Origin: Agromyces terreus
GTDB lineage: Bacteria > Actinomycetota > Actinomycetes > Actinomycetales > Microbacteriaceae
NCBI RefSeq assembly: GCF_009749465.1
Contig: NZ_WBIS01000006.1
Location: 1 to 64,000, forward strand
DNA length: 64,000 bases
Direction of reading: 5' to 3'
Part shown: in pieces, positions 40,514 to 49,712 of the stretch
How positions within the stretch are numbered: the first letter of the stretch is position 1
How the letters are laid out: every line of letters starts with the position of its first letter
Made by a program: the position numbers and the translations under genes
Notes under the pieces: model-generated
Told to the model about the DNA's origin: nothing
Database searches by the model: none
The model's input: the letters and a program-made list of their open reading frames with translations, nothing else

Positions 40514-40921
40514 CTACGGCACGGCCGGGAGCGCGAGCCGTTGACCCGGCTGGACGGTCGAGTCTCGGAGCCCGTTGAGCCGCATGATCTCGGAGATGAC
40601 CTCGCGCGGGTCGCTCGCGGGCGCGATCGACTCGGCGATGGCCCACAACGACTCGCCGTCGGCGACGGTGAGGTAGGAGAGCCCGACGTTCGAGGGCGAA
40701 TCCATCTCGGCCGCGGCTCCCCCGCTGCCGAGCACGAGGGAGAGGGCGAACACCGTGATGGGAACGGCGGCGAGCGCCGTCAGCACGACGCGCCCGCGCC
40801 TGGTGAGGCGGAGCCGGCTGTGCACGGCCCCTCGCAGCGCCTGCGCGTCGAAGCCGGCGGGCACGGAGTCGGTCGCGGGCGAACCGCCGACCATCACGGG
40901 ACTGACCATCACTGCGCTCAT
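40514..40921 (-). CDS. LysM-domain membrane protein (YneA-like cell-division inhibitor)
   Basis: 135 aa from ATG 40921, with a perfect AGGAGG upstream. One N-terminal membrane anchor at about residues 45-65 (VVLTALAAVPITVFALSLVLG) and a LysM peptidoglycan-binding domain at about 80-132 (YLTVADGESLWAIAESIAP, VISEIMRLNGL). It diverges from lexA, where SOS-induced division inhibitors such as YneA/ChiZ are found. A longer frame upstream covers the promoter and lexA region and is not used. Confidence 0.8.
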   Translation of the reverse strand: MSAVMVSPVMVGGSPATDSVPAGFDAQALRGAVHSRLRLTRRGRVVLTALAAVPITVFALSLVLGSGGAAAEMDSPSNVGLSYLTVADGESLWAIAESIAPASDPREVISEIMRLNGLRDSTVQPGQRLALPAVP

Positions 40922-40989
40922 CTCGCACCTCCTGTAGCGAGTCGCATCCGGCCCTCGGCCGGGAGGGCCGGATGCGAAACTCTGTTCCG

Positions 40990-41019
40990 AATATATCTTC
41001 GAATGTCGAAGACCGCAAG
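40990..41019 (-). promoter_or_regulatory. Promoter of the LysM gene with an embedded palindrome
   Basis: -10 TATATT (40990-40995) and a -35-like CTTGCG (41014-41019), 18 bases apart. Within the spacer lies CTTCGA-ATG-TCGAAG (40997-41011), a perfect 6+3+6 inverted repeat that could be a LexA-variant or another operator. Confidence 0.5.
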
Positions 41020-41062
41020 AGGATCGACCGAGAAGAAATCGCGGCCGGATCTCGCGACACAC

Positions 41063-41078
41063 TCGAACGGATGTTTGC
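41063..41078. promoter_or_regulatory. LexA (SOS) box upstream of lexA
   Basis: TCGAAC-GGAT-GTTTGC closely fits the actinobacterial SOS box TCGAAC-N4-GTTCGA. It overlaps the -35 TTTGCC (41074-41079) of the lexA promoter, whose -10 is TACAGT (41098-41103, spacing 18). Autorepression is implied. Confidence 0.7.
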
Positions 41079-41174
41079 CGCGCCACTGCGGTGCGGATAC
41101 AGTTTCGAATGTCCGACGACAGTCGATCAGACACCACCGACATTCGTTCGGCGGATCTACCCCGAGGAGCGACG

Positions 41175-41864
41175 ATGAGCACCGAACTCGACGACCTGCG
41201 CGAGTCCGGTCGCAGCCGACGCCGCAAGAGCCTCAGCGCCAAGCAGATCTCGATCCTCGAGGCGATCCAGCGTTCGGTCTCCGATCGCGGGTACCCGCCG
41301 AGCATGCGCGAGATCGGCGACGCCGTTGGGCTCTCGTCGCTGTCGAGCGTGACCCACCAGCTCAATCAGCTCGAGCTCGCGGGCTACCTGCGACGCGACC
41401 CCAATCGGCCCCGTGCACTCGAGGTGCTCATCGAGCTCCCCGGCGTCGAGCCGCGCCTCCCGTCCGCGGGCGATCCCGCCCCTGTCGGCGACGCCGCCAT
41501 GGTGCCGCTCGTCGGGCGCATCGCCGCCGGCGTGCCCATCACGGCCGAGCAGCAGGTCGACGAGGTCTTCCCGCTCCCCCGGCAGCTCGTCGGCAAGGGC
41601 GAGCTGTTCATGCTGAAGGTCGTCGGCGACTCCATGATCGACGCCGCCATCTGCGACGGCGACTGGGTGGTCGTGCGCTCGCAGCGCACCGCCGAGAACG
41701 GCGAGATCGTCGCGGCGATGCTCGACGGCGAGGCGACCGTCAAGGTCTTCCGTCAGCGCGACGGCCACACCTGGCTGCTCCCCCGCAACAGCGCGTTCGA
41801 GCCGATCCTGGGCGACGCCGCCGAGGTGCTCGGCAAGATCGTGGCGGTGCTCAGGTCGGTCTGA
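41175..41864 (+). CDS. lexA: LexA repressor
   Basis: 229 aa. N-terminal winged helix at about residues 18-80 ([12 protein letters not shown]..., [19 protein letters not shown]), then the cleavage site A118-G119, catalytic Ser153 (GDSMID) and Lys190 (EATVKVF). The ATG at 41175 has GAGGAG five bases upstream. The transcription start inferred from the promoter is near 41110, so the upstream ATG at 41109 is not needed. Represses SOS genes and is cleaved via RecA, whose gene is also in this window. Confidence 0.96.
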   Translation: MSTELDDLRESGRSRRRKSLSAKQISILEAIQRSVSDRGYPPSMREIGDAVGLSSLSSVTHQLNQLELAGYLRRDPNRPRALEVLIELPGVEPRLPSAGDPAPVGDAAMVPLVGRIAAGVPITAEQQVDEVFPLPRQLVGKGELFMLKVVGDSMIDAAICDGDWVVVRSQRTAENGEIVAAMLDGEATVKVFRQRDGHTWLLPRNSAFEPILGDAAEVLGKIVAVLRSV

Positions 41865-41884
41865 GCCCCACACCGCAGCGCCTG

Positions 41885-41914
41885 CGCCAGCGCCAGCGCC
41901 AGCGCCAGCGCCAG
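41885..41914. repeat. Tandem hexamer repeat (CGCCAG)5
   Basis: Five perfect CGCCAG copies start about 20 bases after the lexA stop, before the terminator. A degenerate copy precedes them. Non-coding. Confidence 0.9.
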
Positions 41915-41939
41915 AGGCACGATCCCTCCGAATGCGGAA

Positions 41940-41970
41940 CGGCGGGCGACGCACGATGCGTCGCCCGCCG
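41940..41970. terminator. Bidirectional terminator between lexA and metE
   Basis: CGGCGGGCGACGCA (41940-41953) pairs with TGCGTCGCCCGCCG (41957-41970), a 14-bp perfect stem with a 3-base loop. It sits between the convergent lexA and metE genes. Confidence 0.85.
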
Positions 41971-41986
41971 TCCGGCGTGAGATCTC

Positions 41987-44332
41987 CTAGGCCGAGACCG
42001 GTTCCCGGACGGCCGAAGCTCGAACCTCGTTCGTCGCGGCGACGAGGTTCTCGAGCGAGGACACCGTCTCCTCGTAGCCGCGGGTCTTCAGGCCGCAGTC
42101 GGGATTGACCCAGAGACGCGTCGCGGGGATGCCGCCGACGGCGCGCTCGAGCAGCGCGGTGACCTCGTCGACGCTCGGCACCCTGGGCGAGTGGATGTCG
42201 TACACGCCGGGGCCGATGCCGTGGTCGAACCCGCTCGCGGCGAGGTCGTCGACCACCTCCATGCGGCTCCGGGCCGCCTCGATGGAGGTGACATCCGCGT
42301 CGAGATCGCGGATCGCGTCGATGACGACCCCGAACTCGGAGTAGCAGAGGTGCGTGTGGATCTGCGTCGCCGGGTGCGCGCCGGCCGTCGCGAGACGGAA
42401 CGAGCCCACGGACCAGTCGAGGTAGGCCGCCTGGTCGGCCAGCTTCAACGGCAGGAGCTCGCGCAGCGCGGGCTCGTCGACCTGGATGATGCGGATGCCC
42501 GCCGACTCGAGGTCGCCGATCTCGTCGCGCAGCGCGAGGGCCACCTGGCGTGCGGTGTCGGCGAGCGGCTGGTCGTCGCGCACGAACGACCAGGCGAGGA
42601 TCGTCACGGGGCCGGTGAGCATGCCCTTGACGGACTTCTCGGTCAGCGACTGCGCGTAGGCCGCCCACTCGACCGTCATGGGTTCGGGGCGCGAGACGTC
42701 GCCCCAGAGGATCGAGGGGCGCGTGCACCGCGACCCGTACGACTGGACCCAGCCGTTCACGGTCACGGCGAAGCCGTCGAGGAGCTCGGCGAAGTACTGC
42801 ACCATGTCGTTGCGTTCGGGTTCGCCGTGCACGAGCACGTCGAGGCCGATGCGCTCCTGCAGCCGGATGACCCGCTCGATCTCCTCGCGCATCTGCGCGC
42901 GGTACCCCTCGGCCGAGACGGCGCCGCTCAGGAGGCCAGCCCGTGCGCGGCGGATCTCAGCGGTCTGGGGGAACGAGCCGATGGTCGTCGTCGGAAGCTC
43001 CGGGAGGTCGAGGGAGGCCTGCGCCGCGACCCGCTCCTCGTACGCGGTGCGCGAGAAGTCGGCGTCCTCGAGCGCCGCGAGACGGTCGCGAACACGCGGA
43101 ATGCGCACGCCGGGCGCCTGCACGCGGTCACGGAGCGCCGCGGATGCCGCGTCGAGGTCGGCCTCGACGGCCGCGCGCCCCTCGGCGAGGCCGCGCGCGA
43201 GCACCGTGACCTGCGCCACCTTCTGGTCGGCGAACGCGAGCCAGCTCGCGAGCCGGGGGTCGAGCTGCGGCTCGTCGGCCACGTCGTGCGGCACGTGCAG
43301 CAGCGAGGTCGAGGTCGACACCGCGACCGAACCTGCGAGCGAGCGCACCGCCTCGACGCGCGCGAACGCGTCGGCCAGGTCGCCGCGCCAGATGTTGTGG
43401 CCGTCGACGACGCCCGCGACGAGCGTCTTCGCGGCGAGCGACTCGGCGGTGGCGGGATCGAACGCGTCGGGCAGCGATCCTCGCACGAGGTCGAGCCCGA
43501 TGGCCTCGACCGGTGTCGCGGCGAGGGCGGGCAGCGCCTCGTCGAGCGAGCCGTAGGGCGCGGCGACGAAGATCGAGGGCCGGGCGTCGAGCGCGCCGAG
43601 CGCCCCGTAGACGCCGCCCACGGCAGCGACGAGGCGCGCGCGCGGCTCGTCGAGGCTCTCGCTGACGAGCGCGGGCTCGTCGAGCTGCACCCATTCGGCC
43701 CCGGCCTCGGCGAGCTGCTCGAACAGCCCGGCGTAGACGGGCACGAGGTCGTCGAGCCGATCGAGCGGGCGGAAGCCCTCGGGAGCGCCGTCGGCCGGCT
43801 TCGCGAGCGCGAGGAAGGTGATCGGGCCGACGATCACGGGGCGCGTGAGGTACCCGGCTTCGCGTGCCTCGAGGAAGCCCGCGACGATGCGCTCGGCGTG
43901 CAGCGAGAACGCGGTCGTCGGCGAGATCTCGGGAACGAGGTAGTGGTAGTTCGAGTCGAACCACTTCGTCATCTCGAGCGGTGCGTGCTCGCCTTCGCCC
44001 CGCGCGACGGTGAAGAGGCCCGCGAGGTCGACGCGGCCGTCGGCGTCGACGAGATGCGCGAACCTCGGCGGAACGGCGCCGACCGCGATCGCGGCGTCGA
44101 GCACCTGGTCGTAGAACGAGAACGACTCGGGGATCGAGGAGTCCTCGCGGCCGAGCCCGAGACCCGCGAGGCGTTCGCGCGTCGCGGCCCGCAGGTCCGC
44201 GGCGACGGATTCGAGCTCGCCGGCATCGATGCGGCCGGCCCAGAACGCCTCGACGGCGCGCTTGAGCTCTCGGCGTCGCCCGATCCGCGGGTACCCGATG
44301 ATCGTTCCGGTGGGGAAGGTGCGTGCGGTCAT
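41987..44332 (-). CDS. metE: Cobalamin-independent methionine synthase
   Basis: 781 aa, full-length MetE. Transfers a methyl group from methyltetrahydropteroyltriglutamate to homocysteine. N-terminal half begins GYPRIGRRRELK; the C-terminal half has the zinc ligands in HTHLCYSEFG and VNPDCGLKTR, and EP.RNDMVQYF. The start ATG overlaps the metF stop by 4 bases (ATGA), a coupled pair in which MetF makes the methyl donor. Confidence 0.97.
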   Translation of the reverse strand: MTARTFPTGTIIGYPRIGRRRELKRAVEAFWAGRIDAGELESVAADLRAATRERLAGLGLGREDSSIPESFSFYDQVLDAAIAVGAVPPRFAHLVDADGRVDLAGLFTVARGEGEHAPLEMTKWFDSNYHYLVPEISPTTAFSLHAERIVAGFLEAREAGYLTRPVIVGPITFLALAKPADGAPEGFRPLDRLDDLVPVYAGLFEQLAEAGAEWVQLDEPALVSESLDEPRARLVAAVGGVYGALGALDARPSIFVAAPYGSLDEALPALAATPVEAIGLDLVRGSLPDAFDPATAESLAAKTLVAGVVDGHNIWRGDLADAFARVEAVRSLAGSVAVSTSTSLLHVPHDVADEPQLDPRLASWLAFADQKVAQVTVLARGLAEGRAAVEADLDAASAALRDRVQAPGVRIPRVRDRLAALEDADFSRTAYEERVAAQASLDLPELPTTTIGSFPQTAEIRRARAGLLSGAVSAEGYRAQMREEIERVIRLQERIGLDVLVHGEPERNDMVQYFAELLDGFAVTVNGWVQSYGSRCTRPSILWGDVSRPEPMTVEWAAYAQSLTEKSVKGMLTGPVTILAWSFVRDDQPLADTARQVALALRDEIGDLESAGIRIIQVDEPALRELLPLKLADQAAYLDWSVGSFRLATAGAHPATQIHTHLCYSEFGVVIDAIRDLDADVTSIEAARSRMEVVDDLAASGFDHGIGPGVYDIHSPRVPSVDEVTALLERAVGGIPATRLWVNPDCGLKTRGYEETVSSLENLVAATNEVRASAVREPVSA

Positions 44333-45321
44333 CGTCTCGTGACGTTCCTCTCGTTGGCGGTCTGGGTCTTCGGCATCAGCCCGAGCCGGTCGACGACGTC
44401 GAGCACGGCCTCGTGGCGGTTGTACGTGTAGAGGTGCAGGCCCGGCGCCCCGCCCGCGAGCACCTCGGCCGCGAGGTCCGTCGCGAACGAGATGCCGATG
44501 TCGGTCTGACCGGCGGCATCCGGTTCGATCTCGAGCGCGATCGAGTACTCCGCGGGCGGTTCGACGCCGGTGAGCTCGGTGAGCTTCGCCAGCCGGGCGG
44601 GCGTCGTGGTCGGCATGATGCCCGGAAGGATGGGGATGCTCACCCCGGCCGCGCGAGCGCGCTCGACGAAGGACAGGTAGTCGTCGGCCTCCCAGAACAG
44701 CTGGGTGATCGCGAGGTTCGCTCCCGAGACCTCCTTCGCGAGCAGCACGTCGACGTCGCGGGCGGCGTCCTTGGAACGAGGGTGGCCGGTCGGGAAGGCC
44801 GCGACGGCGACCCGCGTGCGGTCGGCACGCTTCCGGATGCGGCGCGCACCCGGGTTGCCCGGGACCGCCACCTGCGCGAACGGCTCGCGTTCCTGCTGCA
44901 CCCGGTGGATGAGCTGGACGAGCTCCGCCGCGGTCGCCAGGTCGCCGAGCGGCGCATCCTCACCGGCGCCGGCGGGCGGGTCGCCGCGGAGCGCGAGGAA
45001 GCTGCGGATGCCGGCGTCGAGGAAACGGCGCACGAGCTCGTTCGCCTCGGCGTGGGAGGAGCCGACGCAGGTGAGGTGGGCCATCGGCTCGATGTCGGTG
45101 TTCTCGAGGATGTAGCGGAGCACGGTCAGCGAGCGGTCGCGCGAGGACCCGCCGGCGCCGAAGGTCACCGAGATGAACGCCGGATCGACCTGCGCGAGGC
45201 GGTCGATGGTGCGGCCGAGCGCGATCGCGGCGGCGTCGGTTCGCGGCGGGTAGAGCTCGAACGACACCGGCGTCTGCGGTGCACCGCTCGATGCGGTCGT
45301 CTCGTCTCGGTGCTGCGCCAT
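44329..45321 (-). CDS. metF: Methylenetetrahydrofolate reductase
   Basis: 330 aa from ATG 45321, which has GGGGAG upstream. Flavin-dependent reduction of methylene-THF to methyl-THF, supplying MetE. The FELYPPRT start, SVTFGAGGSSRD and LRGDP segments match MetF. An upstream in-frame extension of 44 residues is not conserved. Leader of about 150 bases to the possible promoter (TATGGT at 45473-45478). Confidence 0.94.
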   Translation of the reverse strand: MAQHRDETTASSGAPQTPVSFELYPPRTDAAAIALGRTIDRLAQVDPAFISVTFGAGGSSRDRSLTVLRYILENTDIEPMAHLTCVGSSHAEANELVRRFLDAGIRSFLALRGDPPAGAGEDAPLGDLATAAELVQLIHRVQQEREPFAQVAVPGNPGARRIRKRADRTRVAVAAFPTGHPRSKDAARDVDVLLAKEVSGANLAITQLFWEADDYLSFVERARAAGVSIPILPGIMPTTTPARLAKLTELTGVEPPAEYSIALEIEPDAAGQTDIGISFATDLAAEVLAGGAPGLHLYTYNRHEAVLDVVDRLGLMPKTQTANERNVTRR

Positions 45322-45478
45322 GCTCTGCTCCCCGGTGGACACCGTGGGGCGGGGCGGGCACACAGGCCGCGCACCCCGGCCGTCACGGCTGGTGGTCTCG
45401 CGGGCGGGTGCCGGGCTCGGCTGTCGCTCCAGGTGTTCGGCATCGGGCCGCACACGTTTCGATCAAGATCAGACCATA
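45322..45478 (-). promoter_or_regulatory. Leader region of metFE
   Basis: About 150 bases precede metF. A -10-like TATGGT lies at 45473-45478. A short frame beginning at TTG 45466 (27 codons, two Cys, stop at 45383) is possible. I do not recognise a SAM, SAH or cobalamin riboswitch. Confidence 0.3.
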
Positions 45479-45584
45479 CGCGGATGTCGCGGACCACCGC
45501 ACGGGATGTGACGCACTTTGACGCCGGACGACGTGATGCGTCGGACGAGCACCCCGTGCGGCGCGGGAAGTCGCGGTCGGTTTC

Positions 45585-47105
45585 TCAGGAGGCCGATGCG
45601 GCGGAGAAGACGTCGAGCTGGGCGGCCTGCTCGGGTGAGACGAGCGCCCGCACCCTCGTGCCGTCTTCGGCGTAGTCGACCGAGACGACCCGGGCCGACT
45701 CGTGCAGCGTCGAGACGACGTCGCCGCGGTCGTACGGCACGAGGAGGTCGATCTCGACCGACGGGTCGGGCAGCATGCGCGTGATCGCGGCGAGCACCTC
45801 GTCGACGCCCTCGCCCGTGCGCGCCGAGGCGAAGACCGCGTCGGCGGCGAGCCCGCGCAGCACGAGACGCTCCTCGGGCCCGACGAGGTCCGCCTTGTTG
45901 AAGACGATGAGCTCGGGGATGTCGCGGGCGCCGACATCGCCGATGACGTCGCGGACCGTGGCGATCTGGCCTGCGGGGTCGGGGTGCGCGGCGTCGACGA
46001 CGTGGACGATCAGGTCGGCGTCGCCGACCTCTTCGAGCGTCGACCGGAACGCCTCGACGAGCTGGTGCGGGAGGTTGCGGACGAACCCGACGGTGTCGGC
46101 GATCGTGTAGACGCGGCCGTCGGCGGTCGTGTTGCGTCGCACGGTCGCGTCGAGCGTCGCGAAGAGGGCGTTCTCGACGAGCAGCCCCGCACCCGTGATG
46201 CGGTTGAGCAGGCTCGACTTGCCCGCGTTCGTGTATCCCGCGATCGCGACCGACGGCACGGCGTTGCGACGCCGGTTGGCGCGCTTCGCGTCGCGCGCGG
46301 GCTTCATGCCGACGATCTGCTTGCGCAGCTTCGCCATGCGCGAGTGGATGCGGCGGCGATCGAGTTCGATCTTCGTCTCGCCCGGACCGCGGGAGCCCAT
46401 GCCCGCGCCGGCGCCGCCGACCTGGCCGCCGGCCTGACGCGACATCGACTCGCCCCAGCCGCGGAGGCGAGGGAGCAGGTACTCGAGCTGCGCGAGCTCG
46501 ACCTGGGCCTTGCCCTCACGGCTCTTGGCGTGCTGGCTGAAGATGTCGAGGATCACGGCCGTGCGGTCGATGACCTTGACCTTCACCACGTCTTCGAGCG
46601 CACGCCGCTGACTCGGTGCGAGCTCGGTGTCGGCGATGACCGTGTCGGCGCCGACGGCGGCGACGACGTGGCGCAGCTCTTCGGCCTTGCCTCGCCCGAG
46701 GTAGGTGCTGGGGTCGGGGTGCGGCCGGCGCTGCAGGAGCCCGTCGAGCACCCGGGCGCCGGCGGTCTCGGCGAGGGCCGCGAGCTCGCGCATCGAGTTC
46801 TCGGCGTCCTCTTGGGAGCCCTGCGAGTACACGCCGATGAGCACGACGTTCTCGAGGCGCAGCTGGCGGTACTCGACCTCGGTGACGTCCTCGAGCTCGG
46901 TCGACAGGCCCGCCACGCGCCGCAGCGCCGCACGGTCTTCGCGCTCGAACTGGTCGCCGTCGGTCGTGGAGCGGCTCGCGGCATCCGTTCGCATGATGGC
47001 GGATGCCTCGCCCGCGCCGAACCGCGCCACGCTCGCGGTCGGCTCCGCGTTGCGCAGCACCCGGTCGACGGCGTCGTCGGTGGGGCGGTCTTCGGCTTCG
47101 TTCAT
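45585..47105 (-). CDS. hflX: Ribosome-associated GTPase HflX
   Basis: 506 aa. The HflX domain occupies about residues 80-280 (ending with GPGETKIELDRRRI), then the G domain with G1 GYTNAGKSS at 290-298, G3 DTVGFVRNLP and G4 NKAD. Rescues stalled ribosomes and may bind RNA. The N-terminal 70 residues are charged and low complexity. TAGGGT is 7 bases before the ATG at 47105, consistent with a leaderless mRNA. Confidence 0.95.
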   Translation of the reverse strand: MNEAEDRPTDDAVDRVLRNAEPTASVARFGAGEASAIMRTDAASRSTTDGDQFEREDRAALRRVAGLSTELEDVTEVEYRQLRLENVVLIGVYSQGSQEDAENSMRELAALAETAGARVLDGLLQRRPHPDPSTYLGRGKAEELRHVVAAVGADTVIADTELAPSQRRALEDVVKVKVIDRTAVILDIFSQHAKSREGKAQVELAQLEYLLPRLRGWGESMSRQAGGQVGGAGAGMGSRGPGETKIELDRRRIHSRMAKLRKQIVGMKPARDAKRANRRRNAVPSVAIAGYTNAGKSSLLNRITGAGLLVENALFATLDATVRRNTTADGRVYTIADTVGFVRNLPHQLVEAFRSTLEEVGDADLIVHVVDAAHPDPAGQIATVRDVIGDVGARDIPELIVFNKADLVGPEERLVLRGLAADAVFASARTGEGVDEVLAAITRMLPDPSVEIDLLVPYDRGDVVSTLHESARVVSVDYAEDGTRVRALVSPEQAAQLDVFSAASAS

Positions 47106-47198
47106 TCTGTCAACCCTACTTCGCTCTCGGTTCCCGGTCGGCCTGCGGTCCCGGTTCGCTCACGGCCCGTGTCGATCACGGTGCGCTACCGTGCTGCC

Positions 47199-47807
47199 AT
47201 GGGCTCCGACCACTACTTCTCCGCATCCCCCCGGAGCGACTCGCGCACCCGGACCATCCGCGTGCACCTCGCCGGTCGCGACGTCGACCTCGCGACCGCC
47301 GCCGGAGTGTTCAGCCCCGACCATCTCGATCAGGGCACCCGCGTGCTCCTCGAGGCCGTGCCGGCGCCGCCCGCCTCCGGGCATCTGCTCGACCTCGGCG
47401 CCGGGTGGGGCCCCATCGCGCTCGCGATGGCGCTCCAGGCTCCGGATGCCACGGTGTGGGCGGTCGACGTCAACGAGCGCGCCCTCGAACTCGTGCGAGC
47501 CAACGCGGCGCGCCTCGGCCTCGACAACGTCAACGCGGTGCTGCCCTCGGATGTTCCCGACGACCTCGCGTTCGCGACGATCTGGTCGAACCCGCCGATC
47601 CGCGTCGGAAAGCAGGAGCTGCACGCGATGCTCTCGACCTGGCTCCCCCGGCTCGACGAGGACGCGGCCGCGTGGCTCGTCGTCGCCAAGCACCTCGGCG
47701 CGGAGTCGCTGCAGCGGTGGCTCGCCGAAGAGCTCTCGTTCGACGTCGAACGCGCCCAGACGTCGAAGGGCTTCCGCGTGCTCGCCGCCGCGCGGCCCGT
47801 CGGCTGA
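47199..47807 (+). CDS. RsmC-like methyltransferase (single MTS domain)
   Basis: 202 aa. SAM-binding DLGAGWGPIALAMA near residue 68 and the SNPPIR motif (N-P-P-[IY]) at about 130 place it in the MTS family with RsmC/RlmG-like rRNA guanine methyltransferases. Only one MTS domain is present, about half of E. coli RsmC. The ATG at 47199 has TACCGT 6 bases upstream (47187-47192), a leaderless arrangement. Divergent from hflX, converging on dapF. Confidence 0.85.
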   Translation: MGSDHYFSASPRSDSRTRTIRVHLAGRDVDLATAAGVFSPDHLDQGTRVLLEAVPAPPASGHLLDLGAGWGPIALAMALQAPDATVWAVDVNERALELVRANAARLGLDNVNAVLPSDVPDDLAFATIWSNPPIRVGKQELHAMLSTWLPRLDEDAAAWLVVAKHLGAESLQRWLAEELSFDVERAQTSKGFRVLAAARPVG

Positions 47808-47889
47808 CGCCGGCGACGGAGGATTCCGGTCGGCCCGCGGCGACCGCCCAGCGCGCGCCGGAGCGACGATCAGGCGAGCGCCGAAGCCT

Positions 47890-48771
47890 TCACGCGAGCG
47901 CCAGGACGCCGTCGAACACGAGCTCGGCCGGACCCGAGAGCGCCACGTGCTCGCCGTCGGCGCCGTCGAACATGCGCACGCCGACGATGCCCCCCGGCAC
48001 CTGCACGCGCCAGTCGTTCGGCGCCCCCGCCCCGGCCCAGTGCCGCACGGCGAGCGCCGAGGCCACCGCCCCGGTGCCGCACGAGAGCGTCTCGCCCGAG
48101 CCGCGTTCGTGGACGCGCATGCGGATGCGACCGACGCCCGCCTCGACGAGCGGCTCGGCCGGAACCACGAACTCGACGTTCGCGCCGGCCGAAGGGGCGG
48201 GATCGAGGATCGGCAGGTACCCGAGGTCGAGGCCCGCGAGCTCGTCGTCGTCGGCGAGGGCCACGACGACGTGCGGATTGCCCACATCGATGCCGAGACC
48301 CGGACGCGCGACCGGAAGGCCCTTGGCACGCACGAGCGGCTCGGCCCCGTCGAGCCGCCAGGCGCCCATGTCGACCTCGAATCCATGCTCGGAACGGCTC
48401 ACCCGACGAACTCCCGCGCGCGTGCCGATCGCGATCGACCCGCCGGGCGCGAGCTCGACGAGCCCCTGATCGAGCAGGAACCGGGTGAACACCCGGACGC
48501 CGTTGCCGCACATCTCGGACGCGGAGCCGTCGGCATTCCAGTAGTCCATGAACCAGACCGCGTCGGGGGCTTCGGCCACGATCGAGGCACCCGCTGCGAG
48601 CTTCGTCGAGCGCACCGCGCGGATGAACCCGTCTGCGCCGACGCCGAAGTGACGGTCGCACACCGCGGCGATCTGCGTCGGCGTGAGCTCGGTGCCGCCC
48701 TCGGGGTCGGCGAACAGCACGAAGTCGTTGCCGGTGCCGTGGCCCTTGGTGAAGCGCAGGTCGAAGGACAT
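47890..48771 (-). CDS. dapF: Diaminopimelate epimerase
   Basis: 293 aa. Interconverts LL- and meso-diaminopimelate for lysine and peptidoglycan synthesis. The two catalytic cysteines are C88 (EMCGNGVR) and C232 (LSCGTGAVA). TAGACT lies 6 bases before its ATG (48778-48783), within the miaA 3' end, so it may have its own leaderless promoter. Confidence 0.96.
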   Translation of the reverse strand: MSFDLRFTKGHGTGNDFVLFADPEGGTELTPTQIAAVCDRHFGVGADGFIRAVRSTKLAAGASIVAEAPDAVWFMDYWNADGSASEMCGNGVRVFTRFLLDQGLVELAPGGSIAIGTRAGVRRVSRSEHGFEVDMGAWRLDGAEPLVRAKGLPVARPGLGIDVGNPHVVVALADDDELAGLDLGYLPILDPAPSAGANVEFVVPAEPLVEAGVGRIRMRVHERGSGETLSCGTGAVASALAVRHWAGAGAPNDWRVQVPGGIVGVRMFDGADGEHVALSGPAELVFDGVLALA

Positions 48772-48775
48772 CTGC

Positions 48776-49696
48776 TCAGTCTAGGGCCGTCAGCCGCGCC
48801 AGTTCCCGGGCGCGGGCGGCGCCGTCGGCGGCGTCGAGGTCGGCCGCAGCGCGGTATCGGCGGAACCACCCGACCTGTCGGCGGGCGTAGGTGCGCGTGA
48901 GCTGCTGGGTCTCTGCGACGGCCTCGGCGCGCGACATCCGCCCCTCGAGTTCTGCGAGCGCCTGCGCGTAGCCGATCGCCCGGCGCGCCGTCACCCCCGA
49001 CTCCAGGCCGAGCGGCAGCAGCGCGCGCACCTCGTCGACGAGCCCGACGTCGAACATCCGGGCGGCGCGGGCGTCGAGACGGCCGATCAGCTCGGCGCGG
49101 TCGCTCCGCAGGTGCACGATGCGGTGCGCGCGCCACGGAACCGGCTCGTCGGGCAGGCGCGCGGCCTTCGGCTCGCCCGTGAGCTCGATGACCTCGAGCG
49201 CCCGCACGAGCCGACGCCCGTTCGACGGGTCGACCGCCTGCGCCGTCTCGGCGTCGATCTCGCGCAGGCGGGCGTGCAGCAGGCCGGGGCCCAGCTCGGC
49301 GAGATCGGCCTCGAGACGCGCGCGCACCGCGGCATCCGTTCCCGGGAACCGGAAATCGTGGATCACCGACGACACGTACAGACCGGAGCCCCCGACGAGC
49401 AGCGCCACGTCGCCGCGATCGACGATCTCGTCGACCGCGCGTCTCGCGTCCCGCTGGTACGCCGCGACGGATGCCTCGTCGGCGACCTCGAGCACGTCGA
49501 GCAGGTGATGCGGGATACCGCGCCGCTCGTCGGGCGCGAGCTTGGCCGTGCCGATGTCCATGCCGCGGTAGAGCTGCATGGCATCGGCGTTGACCACCTC
49601 GGCCGATCGACCGGCGCGGGCGAAGGATTCGGCGAGGTCGAGCGCGAAGTCCGACTTGCCGGTGCCGGTCGCGCCGACGACCGCGATGAGCGTCAT
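48776..49696 (-). CDS. miaA: tRNA dimethylallyltransferase
   Basis: 306 aa. Adds a dimethylallyl group to A37 of tRNAs reading UNN codons. P-loop GATGTGKS at residues 8-15 and the [17 protein letters not shown] and IPHHLLD motifs are present. GGAGGGCATCGC precedes the ATG at 49696. MiaB, encoded just upstream, acts on its product. Confidence 0.95.
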   Translation of the reverse strand: MTLIAVVGATGTGKSDFALDLAESFARAGRSAEVVNADAMQLYRGMDIGTAKLAPDERRGIPHHLLDVLEVADEASVAAYQRDARRAVDEIVDRGDVALLVGGSGLYVSSVIHDFRFPGTDAAVRARLEADLAELGPGLLHARLREIDAETAQAVDPSNGRRLVRALEVIELTGEPKAARLPDEPVPWRAHRIVHLRSDRAELIGRLDARAARMFDVGLVDEVRALLPLGLESGVTARRAIGYAQALAELEGRMSRAEAVAETQQLTRTYARRQVGWFRRYRAAADLDAADGAARARELARLTALD

Positions 49697-49712
49697 GCGA
49701 TGCCCTCCGCGA

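Noticed and set aside
41885-41914. CRISPR-like array
   Set aside because: A hexamer tandem repeat without spacers or cas genes.
45322-45478. SAM, SAH or B12 riboswitch ahead of metF
   Set aside because: No conserved core sequences of these classes could be read in the leader.
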